The position numbers and the translations under genes were made by a program. Below are positions 24,301 to 36,482 of a stretch of 64,000 nucleotides of DNA, in pieces. This DNA is from Heliopora coerulea (lineage: Eukaryota > Cnidaria > Anthozoa > Scleralcyonacea > Helioporidae). The notes beneath the pieces are model-generated. The model did not search any database. It saw only the letters and a program-made list of their open reading frames with translations, and was not told the origin of the DNA. Every line of letters begins with the position of its first letter. Position 1 is the stretch's first letter. Location: the NCBI GenBank assembly GCA_030142905.1, contig JASJOG010000104.1, positions 645,001 through 709,000 on the forward strand, read 5' to 3'.

Positions 24301-26274
24301 CAAAACACATGCGGATGTACCTTTTAATGCGTGATTTTCTCTTTTTTTTTCTTTGTTTTTTTTTTGTTCTTGCATAGTTCTTTCACTGGTTCTTTTGTTC
24401 TTAGGTGTCCAATATATCGGACATTGAGCATTAAAGGGTCAAAGGTTTAGGAATTCTGAGAGCCTGGCCTGAGTTGTAGTAGATTTGCATCTATTTACTG
24501 AGCCCTTATCTAAGCACTGTCATAGTTCTGTTCATGCAAATATTTTAGAACTTTGCCAAGGAATATGAGAACAGATCGATGTCTTAGGCTGGTGAATAAC
24601 TGAAGGTTTACTGACGGTTTGAACTGAGTCCGAAACCAAAAATTCTGTTTCAATGTTTTCACTTACTTTGGGAGTAAAACGCACCACAGAGTCGAGGCAA
24701 ATTGAGCCTAACTTGTGTCGGATGGACCGTAGAGCACATATTTGACGGAACCCTAGCAAACTAATATCATTTTTTGGTAGCCTAAAGCGAAATCATTTCA
24801 AGTGTATTGCCTGAAAGAAATACAAGCATCGAACGACGAATACAAATTAAACGAAATGCTGACTTTTTGAGGGGAGCTCTATTGATTAGAGTTAAATGTC
24901 TCTCGCTGAAGAAAGCCAATTTTAGCTCGACAGGCAAGAAATTTTGTTTTTGAAATCTCTAATTCGCCTCCTTGGGCTTTAGTGCTCGGTGACATGAAAA
25001 ACTTTATCCACGACATATTAGCCCTGGTTTACGAAAGAATCCTTTTAAATGCAAAATATCGAAATCATTAAGTTAACATGAAACCTTTGAGTAGATTTAC
25101 TTTCTATTTCATTTTTAATTAATCCTATTTGAAGTTTGTAATCAGTAATTAAATCAAGGCGACCAATTGGGCTGAACTTTCGGCCCACATGGCATGCAGT
25201 TCTCTTCCTTGTAATCGCCGCCTTAAATTGCAAGACAATCACAGCAGTTGCCAAGGTCGGAGTTGTCTGACATTCCATAAGCTAACAACTACGCACAATG
25301 TAGGAGAGCTTATACAGGCACGTACGCGAGCATTACCGGCTGACTTTGATATTGTACTTTCTATACTTAACTTTGACAATTAAACCAGGTTCGGACACGT
25401 TCTTTGAAACGCGTGAGAAAGCCATCAACCGTATAAGCCGTAAACAGAAAGTTTCTGGAACCTTTGCTGCCGCTTGCATGTTGATGGGAACGTGGGACGA
25501 TCGCCCAATTACAAGGAGTTTGTATCGGAAACCTGCTCTGCGCTACTTTTACTGATATGGCTAACCACTGTAGATTATCACAAAATGGTTTTGGTTACGT
25601 ACACCTCAAACCTCAATCAGTCTGCATATTTAAGCAATAAGGAATGGCTATAATTAATATATTTGCTCTCTTTTCATTTATCAATTTGCAAGAATATTCA
25701 AGAGACGATTCTCTTGTCGATTAAACTAAGTTGAATAGTGATTTATCTCACCCATAAGATATGGGCCATTACATGTTGGGTCCAAAAAAGTTGTTGGAGT
25801 CTTACAGTATCAGCGAAAAACTCTGTTGTGTCCCATACATTGACATCCTTATCAAACCTAAGTCCTACCTTTCTCATGTTATCCCACCCATATGACATAT
25901 TTTCTTGACATTTGCACATCATTTACGTTTATAAAGAACACGTTTTTAGTTCTAAATATTTTTAATCATTCTTATCCCTTTTACACTGAAGAAGCCCGAA
26001 TAGGCGAACCGTTTGTAAATAAATTTTAACCTGTACGAAGTTCACCGTTCCTTCTTTTTTATCCACCTCTCTCTCTCTGTCTCTCTCTGTCTCTCTCTTT
26101 CTCTCTTTCTCTCTCTATTTATATATATATATATATTCGATTGATTTATCGACGATTCTAAAAGTGCTCAATATCCTGGAAGATAGAGCAAAATAGATAA
26201 AATGCCAGTTGTCTGAAGATCGTCTACGGGCGTGAAACTAATAGTAACAACGAACATCCTTTGGTAACATTTTA

Positions 26275-26311
<37 letters not shown>

Positions 26312-26479
26312 GTGAACGTTTAGGTTTACGAAATGCAAAGAGGGCTCAATAACGCAAAGAAAGAGCAAATGGGATTATATCGCTTACCTCAAAAAGTCAC
26401 TATTTCATAGTGACTTTTTGACGTAAGCGATATACTCCCATATATATATATATACATATACATATAGATATATATATAC

Positions 26480-26512
<33 letters not shown>

Positions 26513-26535
26513 CATATATATATATATACATATAC

Positions 26536-26574
<39 letters not shown>

Positions 26575-26785
26575 TATATATATACATACGAGATTTATAT
26601 ATATATATATATATATATACATATATTACAGGTTCGATTCCCGTCAGGGACTCAGAAAGTTTTTCTGAGAGAGTAGCTTGAGAGCGTGCGTATTAAGAAC
26701 ATTATAATTACCAAGCTACCATAATTACATCATTAATTAGCACATATATACAAAAATATATAAAACTCATTAAGAATTCACGAGG

Positions 26786-26832
<47 letters not shown>

Positions 26833-29800
26833 AATAGTATACATATATATTTATATATATGTGTATAATAGTAATAGTATTTCGCTTACCTCAAAGCTGC
26901 AACAGTCTGTTTCATCAGTGGGGAATCTTCCGCCTGAAGATTCCCCACTGATGAAACAGACTGTTGCGGCTTTGAGGTAAGCGAAATACTATTACTATTT
27001 GCTCTACCTATATGATATTGAGCACTCTTCCGCATTTCATGGTATTGAGCACTCTTCCACATTTCATGGTATTGAGCACTCTTCCACATTTCATGGTATT
27101 GAGCACTCTTCCGCATATATATCTGTGAACTTGCAAATATTATAAATGTGTGAATAATTTAAAATAAAATTAAAAACAAAAACAACATTATTATTTTCTA
27201 TCCACGCTCTATTTTTCGCCCTTTTTGCTGTCCAGTTACACATATAACTTGTCATGTGCTTTACCCTTTCATTGTTTTGTGTTTGTTTTGACCACATTCA
27301 TTCTATTGGTTCATTTTTGTCACGTGACACACTTTTTTAGTTTTACTATAAAAGCCCACGTGTTTTTGCATTCCATGCTACTAATCTCCGGACGAAGGGC
27401 CTTCGCTGGAAACGTCGAGAAGCTTTTTCCCCCTATCTTTTAGATAGTGTAAAAACCTCAAGAACGCCGCTGAATAATTAAATAATCTGTCAGTTGCCTG
27501 ATGATCGCCTGAGCGCGTGAAACTCAGAGTAGCGAGGGCAAAAAATTTTGTCTATTTTACTTTATATATACTTTATGTATACATGACAATAAATTCAAGT
27601 CAAAGCTGAGCAGTAACAAACCAGTCAGCCGGTATGATGGCTAAATAAATGCTCATATTCGTGCAAACGTTTTCGATTTTCTTTCTTTCAGGCAAGGTGA
27701 CCCCTTGTCAACGCATGCGAAGTGAAAGTTTCCAAAAACCCGGAAGTTTTACCCCTAAGTGCAATTCTGACGGCAGTTTTGCCAAACGGCAGTGCAATTT
27801 CACAACACTGGTCGTTCATTGCTGGGAAGTGTATAAAAATGGAACAAAGACTGGCTTGCCCGAGACGTTTATTCGGCTGGACACAACTGCCCTTCTTCAC
27901 ACTAAAGTAGCTGCTAAAAATACTACAACGGTTGCCGCTACAAAAATCGGTAAGACTGTTGACGTGAAAAGCAATATCGCTAAATAGATCTCACCGATTC
28001 AACCTCTCAACTTGAAACAGTATTGGATGTCTGACCACTCAGACAATGTTGACCAAGGGTAAAACAGATATCGTTACGCAGCAAATTGCCACTGTGAAAG
28101 AACACAGAACTTCACTCCCAAGTCTTTTTCAAACTGATATTACACTAACCACTGAACATTCCATCTAGCAATTGAACAGTTTTTTCTCTTCGTGACATTC
28201 TACATCCAAAGATGTCATTCGCGTGCAAAAAATGTGATTGTGTGACCTCAAGGGAGAGCGGTAACAACTCTGACTTAGACACAAGTCAGTGGGAAAATTT
28301 ATCGCTCAGGTTTGGGATAAAGACCATAAAACGAGAGTTGAACACTAAAGATGTAGAGTATTTCGAACATTCGGGGTTATGAGCCCTTAAAACCACTGTT
28401 CAAAGGTCTTTGAAGGATTAAAATACAGTGCTATCTTCGTGGTAAGCCTAGCTACATACTAATTATTGGCGGCAGCACGAAAAGATGGTGAGCACCTCAT
28501 AGTGGCACACATCTCTGGACATTCCAACTTGGAAGATCTAGGAGCAATCTCTGCTTGAACCCTGACTCACGGTAACAAAATAATTTAGAAGAAAATAATG
28601 TATTTACCATAAATCAAGTTACATTGCATCACAAGACAGCAAGAGTAAGGTAGTCACTTCGAAAATGAGGGATCGTTCACTGTTTAGACCATCATTGTCT
28701 TCAGGATCTTGAAGTAACTGAGAAGAGAGGGTTGTCCTAACCGTAACACCGATTACCCTGTATAGCGTGGCACTAACACTGCAATAATTACCACACGTGC
28801 CTATCAGTTGGCAGACCACGACTAATCCGTACTTAAACTTAGGTTTTAAAACAACTGAGAAAAAACAGCGTTGTTTGCCATGAAACCAGCAAACAGCGAC
28901 AGCTTCTTGGCTTGTTGAATGGCAACGTCAAATCATAGTCCTTCAGAGTTCTAGTGAAATGAATATTTTAATCTGGAGTCTTCGTTTACCTCAGTAGATC
29001 AAATCATAAACCCTCTGATTTCCACGTACTGAAAACATCAGTCTTAACAGATTGATCTCAACAGTTCAGTCACAGTCCCTGAAAGTCCTAGTGATTGCAC
29101 ATTTCGATCTTAGATCTTTGTTCATGACAGTAGTTCAACCACAGTCCTTTAAAATCAAAGTCTGAGATATTAATTTGAGATATTCTTCCATCAGAGTGGC
29201 TAAGTTTCATTCTCTCAGGTGCCTTAGAAATAGATCAATCTGTAGTCTTTACTCACCCCAACAGTTAACTAATTCTCTCGGTAAGGCTTATCGACTGGAC
29301 ATTTCTACCAAACACTCCTTTTCGTCAAAATAGGTGAATCACAATCCATCAAAGCCCATACGACTGGACATTTCAATATGATATCTTAGCTCATGCCAAT
29401 AGTGAAATCCTATTTTCTCAGACTCCTTGTCTCTTCATATTTCAATCTGAGATCTTCGTTCAACATAACAGTCAAACCACAGCCCCGCAGAGGGTCAGTA
29501 ATTAAACACATCGATCTAAAAGCTTCGTTCAACAAAACGGTTCATTCATTGCCTGAGAAATTTCACTGTCAATCTAAAAGCTTCGTTCATCCATTAAAGT
29601 TACCTTTCATCTTGTAGAGTCACAGTAATTAGACATTTCAACTTGCGATCTTCGTTCAAAATACAAGTGTCCATCCTGATGATGAACCGTGGTCCTTCGT
29701 AAACTAAGGAATCTGTCGAAATTTCAATGTTGTTGATAAACTCAGAAGCATCATGAAGGATATTAAAACTAAATCACTATAGTTTAAATAATGATGATAC

Positions 29801-32800
29801 AAATAATAAGCAAATTCGTGCAAAAATCCTGTTGGTTTGTTAACTATTGAGATTTTGTCAAGTTAATGACCTCGTATGAGAACCTTGTCTGTTCCAAAAA
29901 CTTTTTCTGTTATTGATTTTGTTCCTCCTCCCTTGTAAAGATGATGCTTTGATGAGGTCTATTTGTCTACAGCGGAAAGCAGCCGATCAGGCAATAAATT
30001 AACGTGGTAGTTCTTCGAAATGACTAAAAACACACCTTATTACGCCAATGTGACTTCTGATAAGTCGACAATTTTAGACTCTCGAAATCTCTGGCGAATC
30101 CTTCATTAATGGCAAGTAAAGATTTAGAAGGTCCCTAAAAGTTAAAATTTAAAAAATCGTTTGGAAACCGATGCGTTACACGGTAGCACATATACATCTC
30201 AAAACAAAAGATATTGTGTTTGTGATGTTTGGTGAATTAATTTCAACACTTGAGCCAACTGAGTAAGTTCGAAGACACCTCGGTTATCTCAAATTTCCGT
30301 TTCAAAAGATATCAGAAAAGACTGAAAAGTATTCCAACTCAAACCACGGCGAGACAGTAGACTTCAGTTACTGGTAAGATATGACGTTACCGAGAGTAAA
30401 GAATCCATACTTGGTAATCTGAAGGTAAAAGAATCTGCTAGTTTTTGGATGGTATTCAAATTCAGTCCCCAACACTCTGCTAGGGAAGAGGATTCTAACG
30501 TCTCAAAATTTGCTTTTTTTTTTTCCAGTGTTACTGTGAGTAGTGTGAAACACCTTACTTGCTCTCGAATTCACAACGTTTCCTTAACTGCAGTCTCCAA
30601 CACACAGCCAAGTCTAGTTAGTAGTTGCTCTTAGTTTACCCGCTGTAGGTTGAATAAGTGGCAAACCCATAAGAGTTTCCTTCCTTTCAGCAAACAAAAT
30701 TCTTACGAAATGCGAGAAACTACGTACTCGTCGGCTCAGTCGTCCTCGCCAATCTGCGGTCATCCCACAGTGCACTGCAGACGGGCATTTTAAGAAACAG
30801 CAGTGCACAGTTAACGGGAAGAAATGTTGGTGTGTGGACGAACACGGTAAACGATTACCAGGCACAAAAGTTCACAATGGAAGACCCAAGTGTTACGATG
30901 GTACGTATCTCAGGTTGATGTCAAATGCAAACGAGTTCACTGTGCCGTAAGTACCACAATGTACCTAGAGTCAGAACTAGCTTAAACTCAAACCAGTCTA
31001 CCGCTAAAATAATGCACGCATTGTCAGAATGCAGCTAAGCGGGGAAGTTTGGCAAGACTTCCAGTAATATTTGAAGTAGATTTCCACTTAGAAGAATAAA
31101 GTACTTTACATCTAAGGCACTGAAAGTTCTAGATTTAAGAATTCCCTTCCTCCGTACGTTCAACTTCTGTAAGTTCTATCATGACTCGCGATAAAAAGTA
31201 GGAATAAAGTCCTCTCATAATTCCTCTCAACAGACAGACAGACAAACGGACCTCATGCATGATATATTCAACTTCTACTATGACTTAATGTAAAATATAC
31301 TGCCAAGCATTGGATCAAATTCACCTATAACGTTTTGGATAGGATAGTTGTACATATTGTCTGTCGTCCCTTCTTTCACCATTTATCGTCCACTGAGATC
31401 TTCGTTAAAATGACTGTGCGTGCCACTGACTTGTATTATTGAGACAACACAGTTTTGCTTTCACTCTGGGTCGTCTACGTCAGTCAAAAATTCTCATTTG
31501 TGTTGTTTTTAGAGGCTTGTGGAAAGAGGTTTCAAACTTCCCCATCCCGGCGTCGTCGAGTTATCGGTGGACGTGAAGCGTCTCCGAACACCTGGCCATG
31601 GCAAGCCTTAGTTCTTCACAGCGTTCGCAAACATATTTGTGGTGGAACACTCGTGAAACGAGACTGGATCGTAACAGCTGCCAGCTGCTTTGGTATAGAA
31701 ACTTTCTAATGAGGATTGAGGATTATGATAGGAACTGTGGAGGGTAAAGATGAGAAATGATTATGATGAGGAGTGAAGGATTAAGATGGGAGATGAAGAA
31801 TTGACATGAGGGAAGGATTGAGATGAGAAGTAAAACATTAAGATGAGGGGTGAAGCATCATGATGAGGGGTAAAGCATTATAACGAGGAGTGAAGGATGA
31901 AGATGAGGGATGAAGGATTAAGATGAAAGGTGAAGGATTAAGATGAGCGGTGAAGGATCAAGATGAGGGATAAAGGATTAAGATGTAGAATGAAGGATTA
32001 AGATGAGGAATGAGGGATTAAGATGAGGAATGAAGGATTAAGATGAAGAATGAAGGATTAATACGAGGAATGAAGGATTACAATGAGGAATGAAGGATTA
32101 AGATAAGGTGTGAATAATTATGAAGAGGAATAAGGGGTAAAAATAGTGAAGCATTCAGATGAAGAACTTGGCATTAAGATGAGAGGTTAACGATCAAGGT
32201 TAGTATTATTGGTTTAAGATGAGAAATACTGAAGTGAACTCTACTTCCTATAAAGTACAACGGGACACGAATTAAACATAGAGCTCAATTTAAAAATAAT
32301 TTTTCCAAATTTAAGATGGACTTTCCCTGAGAAAAGCAGAATGGACAGTAAGACTGGGTGCTCATCGACTGCAACTAGGCGTACATACAAACAACAGAAT
32401 AAAAGTCAGAGCAATCCATATCCACCCAAACTACAAACTAGGGAACAAGACTCACCCAGGAGATTATGACGTAGGTACGACAGCATGTTTAATAAACGTG
32501 TCACAGCTTTCTAATTCACCCTTCAAACTAACTACAGTCGTTGTATCTTATATTGGCCTTGCCACCTCACCTTGTTTTCGAGACTATGTTCTGGAATTAC
32601 AAGTAGATATAAAATGGTTTTATTCCTTTTTTTATCATTTTTATTACTCATTTTTACATTGTTAGTGGAAGTTTTGTTTGTGCGTAAAATGAAGCAGATG
32701 AAATGTAATGTTATGAGTTAGCTCGGATGATACTGCACTAGGTTGGCATTTGCACTGAACACTGAAGACATTCGCGAAGAGCACATTATCTTGAGTGCCA

Positions 32801-34387
32801 TGTTAAGTGCACTTTCCCCAAATTAATCCAAAAGAAACTTAGAAAAATTTCCACAAATCTGGTTGGCATGAGAACGATCCATAATCCGAAATTCGAATAT
32901 GCAGACAGACGACAGAATTTGCAACGATTATAAGTAAACTGCAAATGTAGTTGCACTGCACTGTGTTAAAAATAAAGCGGAAGTTTCCCCGGGTGTGTAA
33001 TGAAAAAGCTTTTACAATCCTGTTGACATCATTCTAAATGTAAACTTAACTTCCATCTTCTCTTACCAACTCAACAACTTTGGAGTTCAGTTGGTCGAAA
33101 TGTACAGTTTATAGGCTGAAATCCTGTAACCAATAATAGCATACTCTCGACTTCAGATCACTTCAAAAAACAGACTGTTCGTGGCTTTATTACATGACAT
33201 CTCAAAATAGAAAATTTCAACTTCTTTTCCGCCTGTCGTAAAAATGTTTTTAAATCTTTTAAATATTTAAATCTTATCAGCAAATCTTTTAAATTACGAT
33301 CCCTAGTGAAAGCAGATGTGTTGTACATATAGTAAGCCCTCAACCTCTTAACAATATAACATCAAATATGTTTTTGACCTTATAAACTTTGCCTGCGTTT
33401 TTGATCTTGCATACAAGAGTGTTATACCAACCTGGAACCCAGATCCATTTGTTCCAGCCATAACAGCCGGCGTACGAGTTTCTAATTGTAATTTTATTTT
33501 TCAGCTTTGTTACAAGTGTCCAGTTCCTCAAGAGTTCCGCCAAATGCCTGGTCCATATGCTTACCCAACGACATCAGTTTTTACCAAAGAGGGGCCAGAT
33601 GTTCCATCACAGGATGGGGTCACACCTCGTATAACGGGACATTAGCAACAGCGCTACGAGAGGCCTGGGTCGACTTGGTTCCACTCAATGAATGCAATTC
33701 AAATATGTGAGTAAAGGAAGGAGTGAAAACTTGGAATGTATTAAAAGAAGAAATTAACGAGATAAGATTGTAGCGAAGTCTGTATTGAGAGTACTGCAAG
33801 ATCAATTAATTTTACATATGTAAGGATGTATAAACATCAGCCGATATGATTTAGTTTGACTCATTGGGGCGTAGTCCACCTTGTCTTTCTGGAGGCAAAC
33901 ATTTGTTCCTTTCCTGGTAATGGTTGGACCATCGTTGGCACCTTTGGTTAATCGGAATCGATATTTAGTTTCCCTTTCTTAAGGCCAGTAATATTTAGCA
34001 CGGATTTACATGAACAGACTAAGTTAGCTAATTCATATTAGCACCGAGGATTATCCGGTTTGTCAGCGAGATCGCGGTACTAGGGGGCTGGAGGAAATCT
34101 GTTTTGACCGGAGAGAATTCGTCGAACTAACGAAATTTTCACCTCTATCTAGTTCATACAATGGAGCGATCAACGATCGATTCATGTGTGCAGGCTTTAA
34201 AGAAGGTGGTGTGGACGCATGTCATTTTGACACAGGAGGACCGCTGGCATGCCCTGTTCAAGGCGGCATTTGGGCCTTGGCTGGGATTATAAGTTGGCGC
34301 CAGAAATGTGGTGAACCTTACAAATATGGCGTTTACACGAACGTTCACGTGATTAAACCGTGGATTGAGCACACCATTCGACGTTAA
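21336..34387 (+). CDS. Secreted thyroglobulin-type-1/trypsin-fold protein, probable serine protease homolog (8 exons, complete)
   Basis: Exons 21336-21413, 21523-21550, 27692-27949, 30691-30900, 31513-31692, 32316-32474, 33505-33706 and 34153-34387 sum to 1350 nt with every phase matching (449 residues). Residues 13-34 form a signal peptide ([17 protein letters not shown]). Next comes a degenerate thyroglobulin type-1 domain (TPCQRM, CNSDGSF, CWEV where CWCV is expected), then a complete one ([33 protein letters not shown]), then a trypsin domain after the cleavage-like site RRRRVIGG. The fold is complete: CGGTLV, D102 in DYDVALL, ITGWG, D189 in VDAC, GIISW. Catalytic His57 is Ser (VTAASCF) and Ser195 is Thr (FDTGGPL). 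I infer no normal peptidase activity; binding, decoy or inhibitory roles are possible, since type-1 thyroglobulin domains can inhibit cathepsins. Confidence 0.9.
23262..23759 (+). other. Open frame of 165 codons inside intron 2 of the pseudoprotease gene
   Basis: The longest stop-free frame in the 6-kb second intron. It shows no recognisable domain, signal peptide or repeat, and composition follows the AT-rich background (many I, K, N, Y). Could be an old transposon relic or chance. Not called as a gene. The rest of the intron (21551-27691) holds microsatellites and fold-backs listed separately. Confidence 0.2.
26060..26145. repeat. (CT)n then (AT)n microsatellite
   Basis: CTCTCTCTGT repeats pass into an AT run; intronic in the pseudoprotease gene. 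Further AT runs lie at 26275-26310 and 26440-26620. Confidence 0.9.
26213..26238 (+). ncRNA. Hammerhead-like ribozyme core
   Basis: CTGAAGA, U, then a stem CGTC-TACG-GGCG, then U and GAAAC. This gives the full CUGANGA, helix II, GAAAC core with a four-base loop. A second, very similar core lies at 27498-27523. Stems I and III are not obvious because the core is flanked by divergent repeat sequence. Confidence 0.45.
26371..26439. repeat. Short perfect-type hairpin
   Basis: GGGATTATATCGCTTACCTC, AAAAAGTCAC, loop TATTTCATA, then GTGACTTTTTGACGTAAGCG and ATATACTCCC. Shares the CGCTTACCTC end with the larger hairpin at 26870-26996. Confidence 0.8.
26440..26625. repeat. (AT)n/(CA)n microsatellite
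   Basis: Nearly pure TATATACA repeats with a CA run near 26562-26574, intronic. Confidence 0.95.
26630..26745 (+). mobile_element. 3' half of tRNA-derived SINE (plus)
   Basis: Begins within the T arm (AGGTTCGATTCCCGTCAGGG) and runs through the tail GAAAGTTTTTCTGAGAGAGT, AGCTTGAGAGCGTGCGTATT, CATAATTACATCATTAATTA. It is the same family as the copies at 1572-2112. The 5' half appears replaced by the AT microsatellite. Confidence 0.7.
26787..26862. repeat. (AT)n microsatellite
   Basis: AT run of about 40 bases followed by ATATGT variants, directly before the hairpin at 26870. Confidence 0.9.
26870..26996. repeat. Long near-perfect hairpin
   Basis: Arms of about 60 bases (ATTTCGCTTACCTCAAAGCT, CAACAGTCTGTTTCATCAGT, GGGGAATCTTC) close around CGCCT. 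The flanking GTAATAGTATTT and AAATACTATTAC extend the pairing. Confidence 0.9.
27016..27120. repeat. 27-bp tandem repeat, four copies
   Basis: Unit TATTGAGCACTCTTCC(A/G)CAT followed by TTCATGG; successive starts at about 27016, 27043, 27070 and 27097. Copies differ at a single A/G position. Confidence 0.92.
27389..27416 (+). ncRNA. Degenerate hammerhead-like core
   Basis: CGGACGA, helix II GGGC-CTTC-GCTG, then GAAACGTC. It is flanked by the half fold-back sequence TACTAATCTC and GAGAAGCTTTTTCCCCCTAT shared with the element at 6287-6403. Confidence 0.35.
27498..27523 (+). ncRNA. Hammerhead-like ribozyme core with intact CUGAUGA
   Basis: CTGATGA, U, stem CGC-CTGAGC-GCG, U, GAAAC: both invariant boxes are intact. 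Same subfamily as 26213-26238. Intronic in the pseudoprotease transcript, same strand. Confidence 0.5.
28920..29720. repeat. Degenerate tandem array, period near 90 bp
   Basis: Imperfect units recur through the third intron: a GACATTTCAATCTGAGATCT-like segment, TTCGTTCA, then AACCACAGTCC followed by C(A/T)GAG. Examples start near 29060, 29130, 29330, 29460 and 29620. The period is judged by eye and copies are strongly diverged. Confidence 0.6.
31735..32150. repeat. About 20-bp minisatellite GATGAGGAATGAAGGATTAA
   Basis: At least 18 imperfect copies fill most of the fifth intron of the pseudoprotease gene, between the exons carrying the His57 and Asp102 positions. One strand is almost pure purine with T. 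Confidence 0.92.
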
Positions 34388-36106
34388 CAAGAATTAGTTT
34401 CAACGTTCTCAACAAAGTTCCTCACATTAAAGGAAACGCATTTGATGCGGGTGTGGTCGCCATTGTGGGCGACAACGCTTCGCGTAAAACATTAGTGAGA
34501 ACATTCACGTGGTACTGCACTGAAAATTTGTTGTACTACTTTCACCAACTGTACAAAAATAGGTTGGTCTGGAGGGAAGGAATACCAAAGCCAAGTTTTA
34601 ATGTTGATTTTAAAACCGTGGACATTTACGAAGATGTTTGTAGACACTGTCATAATCACGAGCAAAGCTCATGTTTCCTTCGCACGTTCCATGGCTTGGT
34701 CACGTGATTTATTCCCTCGTTGCACGGCTTGATCACGTGATTATTCCTTTAAGGACACAGTCCTTGAGGTCATGAAAGCAATTTAATTGCAATTAGCAAT
34801 GGTCTCATACATCCCCCCAAAAAACTCAGTTTCAAAAAATATTGCACATATAAATTTCCACTTTTCATTTCCATTTTCTACTTATTTCTATACCTTTTCG
34901 AGCTGAGTATATTGAAAACAGAGCGTGATATATGTGCTGTAAACGTTGTTATTCATTAATTTAAAATTTCATTTGAATCACACAAATTTGATTCTCGTTT
35001 TATAAGCTTTTTACTTTTGGATAATTCCTAAAGTTGAAACTAATCACCGTTTTATTCTCGGTAAAATTTTTAATTTAAATTGATCCAATTAGTCTGAAGA
35101 TCAATCCCACTTTCTTGAGTAGCAGTTTAACAAGCAATGTTTCTCGGTTAGAATACAAAACATTAAAATCAACTAGCCAGTTGATTTGAAAAGTAAACTC
35201 ACAGCAAACGTTTGAGGAAATTATTGCTGGTGTTCACGGTTAAAGGGCACGTGTGCACATGGAGTAAAAGTAGCACTTTTAAACAAAAAAATCTCGTATT
35301 CTGTTTAACTGTAAATAAAATGACCATCTTATTAAAAAGAACTTAAAAAGTGTCGACTTGGTTGTCGCGTTTTATACCACAGGCCTAAGTTTCCAACTTG
35401 GGAGTGATTTCCCTCGGAGGAAATTTCGTCATCTTTCGTGGACAATGGAAGTATGAAATTGCGAATAGATGTTTTTGAGTTTTGTACATTTTAATCCCGT
35501 TTAGTCACTTCAGTGCGTAAGTGAGACGCAATTACATCGATTGTACAGCAGCTGGCTATTTAATTGTCCCCGATACGTATTGTAATTGCTGGTGTCTAAG
35601 TTGTCTGTGGTAAGCCGAGCCCAGAAACGGAATACGTTACACTCCGAAATTAAATATTATCTTTGTTTTGAGATCAACATCATGATATCATTAACTCGTT
35701 TGAATCGAATTGATTAAACCATTAAAAGTTCACATTAGAACGATTGGTTGATTGGATTAATAAGAATATTAAACTATTGGACTTAACCATAGAGGTAACG
35801 CTGTTGAAATACTAATAAATTGAAATCATCGACAGTCAGACCACAAGTAATGAAAAGACATTATGTATTAAAACGACCTTAAAAAATTGCTTTGTTTCTC
35901 CAAGCGCTAAATTCGGCATTGTGAGGCTTTGTTATACTACAAGTGTTCATAGAACTACGTTTTACTACCAAGCAGAGGAAAACAAGAGCAATGTACGCTC
36001 ATGGCTTGACGGAGATGGAATCGAAATATATTCAAACGATTAAAAAGTAAGTTATTGGAGAATAGTTTCAGGATTATATCAACGTTAACGAAAAGCCACC
36101 AAGTAG
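34388..36106. other. Intergenic between two convergent genes
   Basis: An open frame of 84 codons at 34453-34707 (plus) follows the pseudoprotease stop and may be 3' UTR; it has no recognised domain. CACGTGATT is repeated near 34700-34742. The missing last exon of the GDPGP1 gene could lie anywhere between here and 39359 but was not identified. Confidence 0.35.
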
Positions 36107-36114
36107 TTCTACTC

Positions 36115-36482
36115 CAGGGATGGCGCCAGGAATTCCCGACGCAGGGGAGTTGGTCCCCGGCGGGGGGTTTGAATCGGAGGGGCCAGGACCACATACCCTT
36201 TATAATTTCTTTATTTGAAGTTCGAAAACATCACATTATTTTTCGCAAGAATAATCGCAACAACTGACTAGAAATAGTTTACTTTTAGATTTGACATGAA
36301 GATAAGAGTCTATTATCTTTCTTGGCTAAATCAATAACAAGTACTCATAGTTTGTACAATACATGAATGTGTTATCATCAGTGAAATTCTCCGACGAATT
36401 GTTAAATTTTTCGCCGACAGGGAGCCAAGGGTCCCCAACTGGGGGGGCTGTAGCCCTCTTCCCCCCTCTGGCGCCACCCCTG
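36115..36482. mobile_element. hAT-like MITE with target-site duplication
   Basis: Terminal inverted repeats CAGGGATGGCGCCAGGAA and TGGCGCCACCCCTG bound a 368-bp non-coding element, G/C-rich near both ends. TTCTACT directly precedes (36107-36113, then C) and follows (36483-36489), consistent with a 7-8 bp target-site duplication as made by hAT transposases. Confidence 0.72.

Noticed and set aside
27000..27120. Possible CRISPR-like array (regular 27-bp repeats)
   Set aside because: Units are contiguous with no unique spacers and sit in a eukaryotic intron; this is a minisatellite.
28619..28819. Minus-strand frame of 66 codons in the pseudoprotease intron
   Set aside because: No domain, no splice partners, and it lies at the edge of a degenerate tandem array.
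34453..34707. Frame of 84 codons after the pseudoprotease stop, beginning MVAIVGDNASRKT
   Set aside because: Briefly resembles a nucleotide-binding start, but there is no GxxxxGK(S/T) motif and no continuation; more likely 3' UTR.
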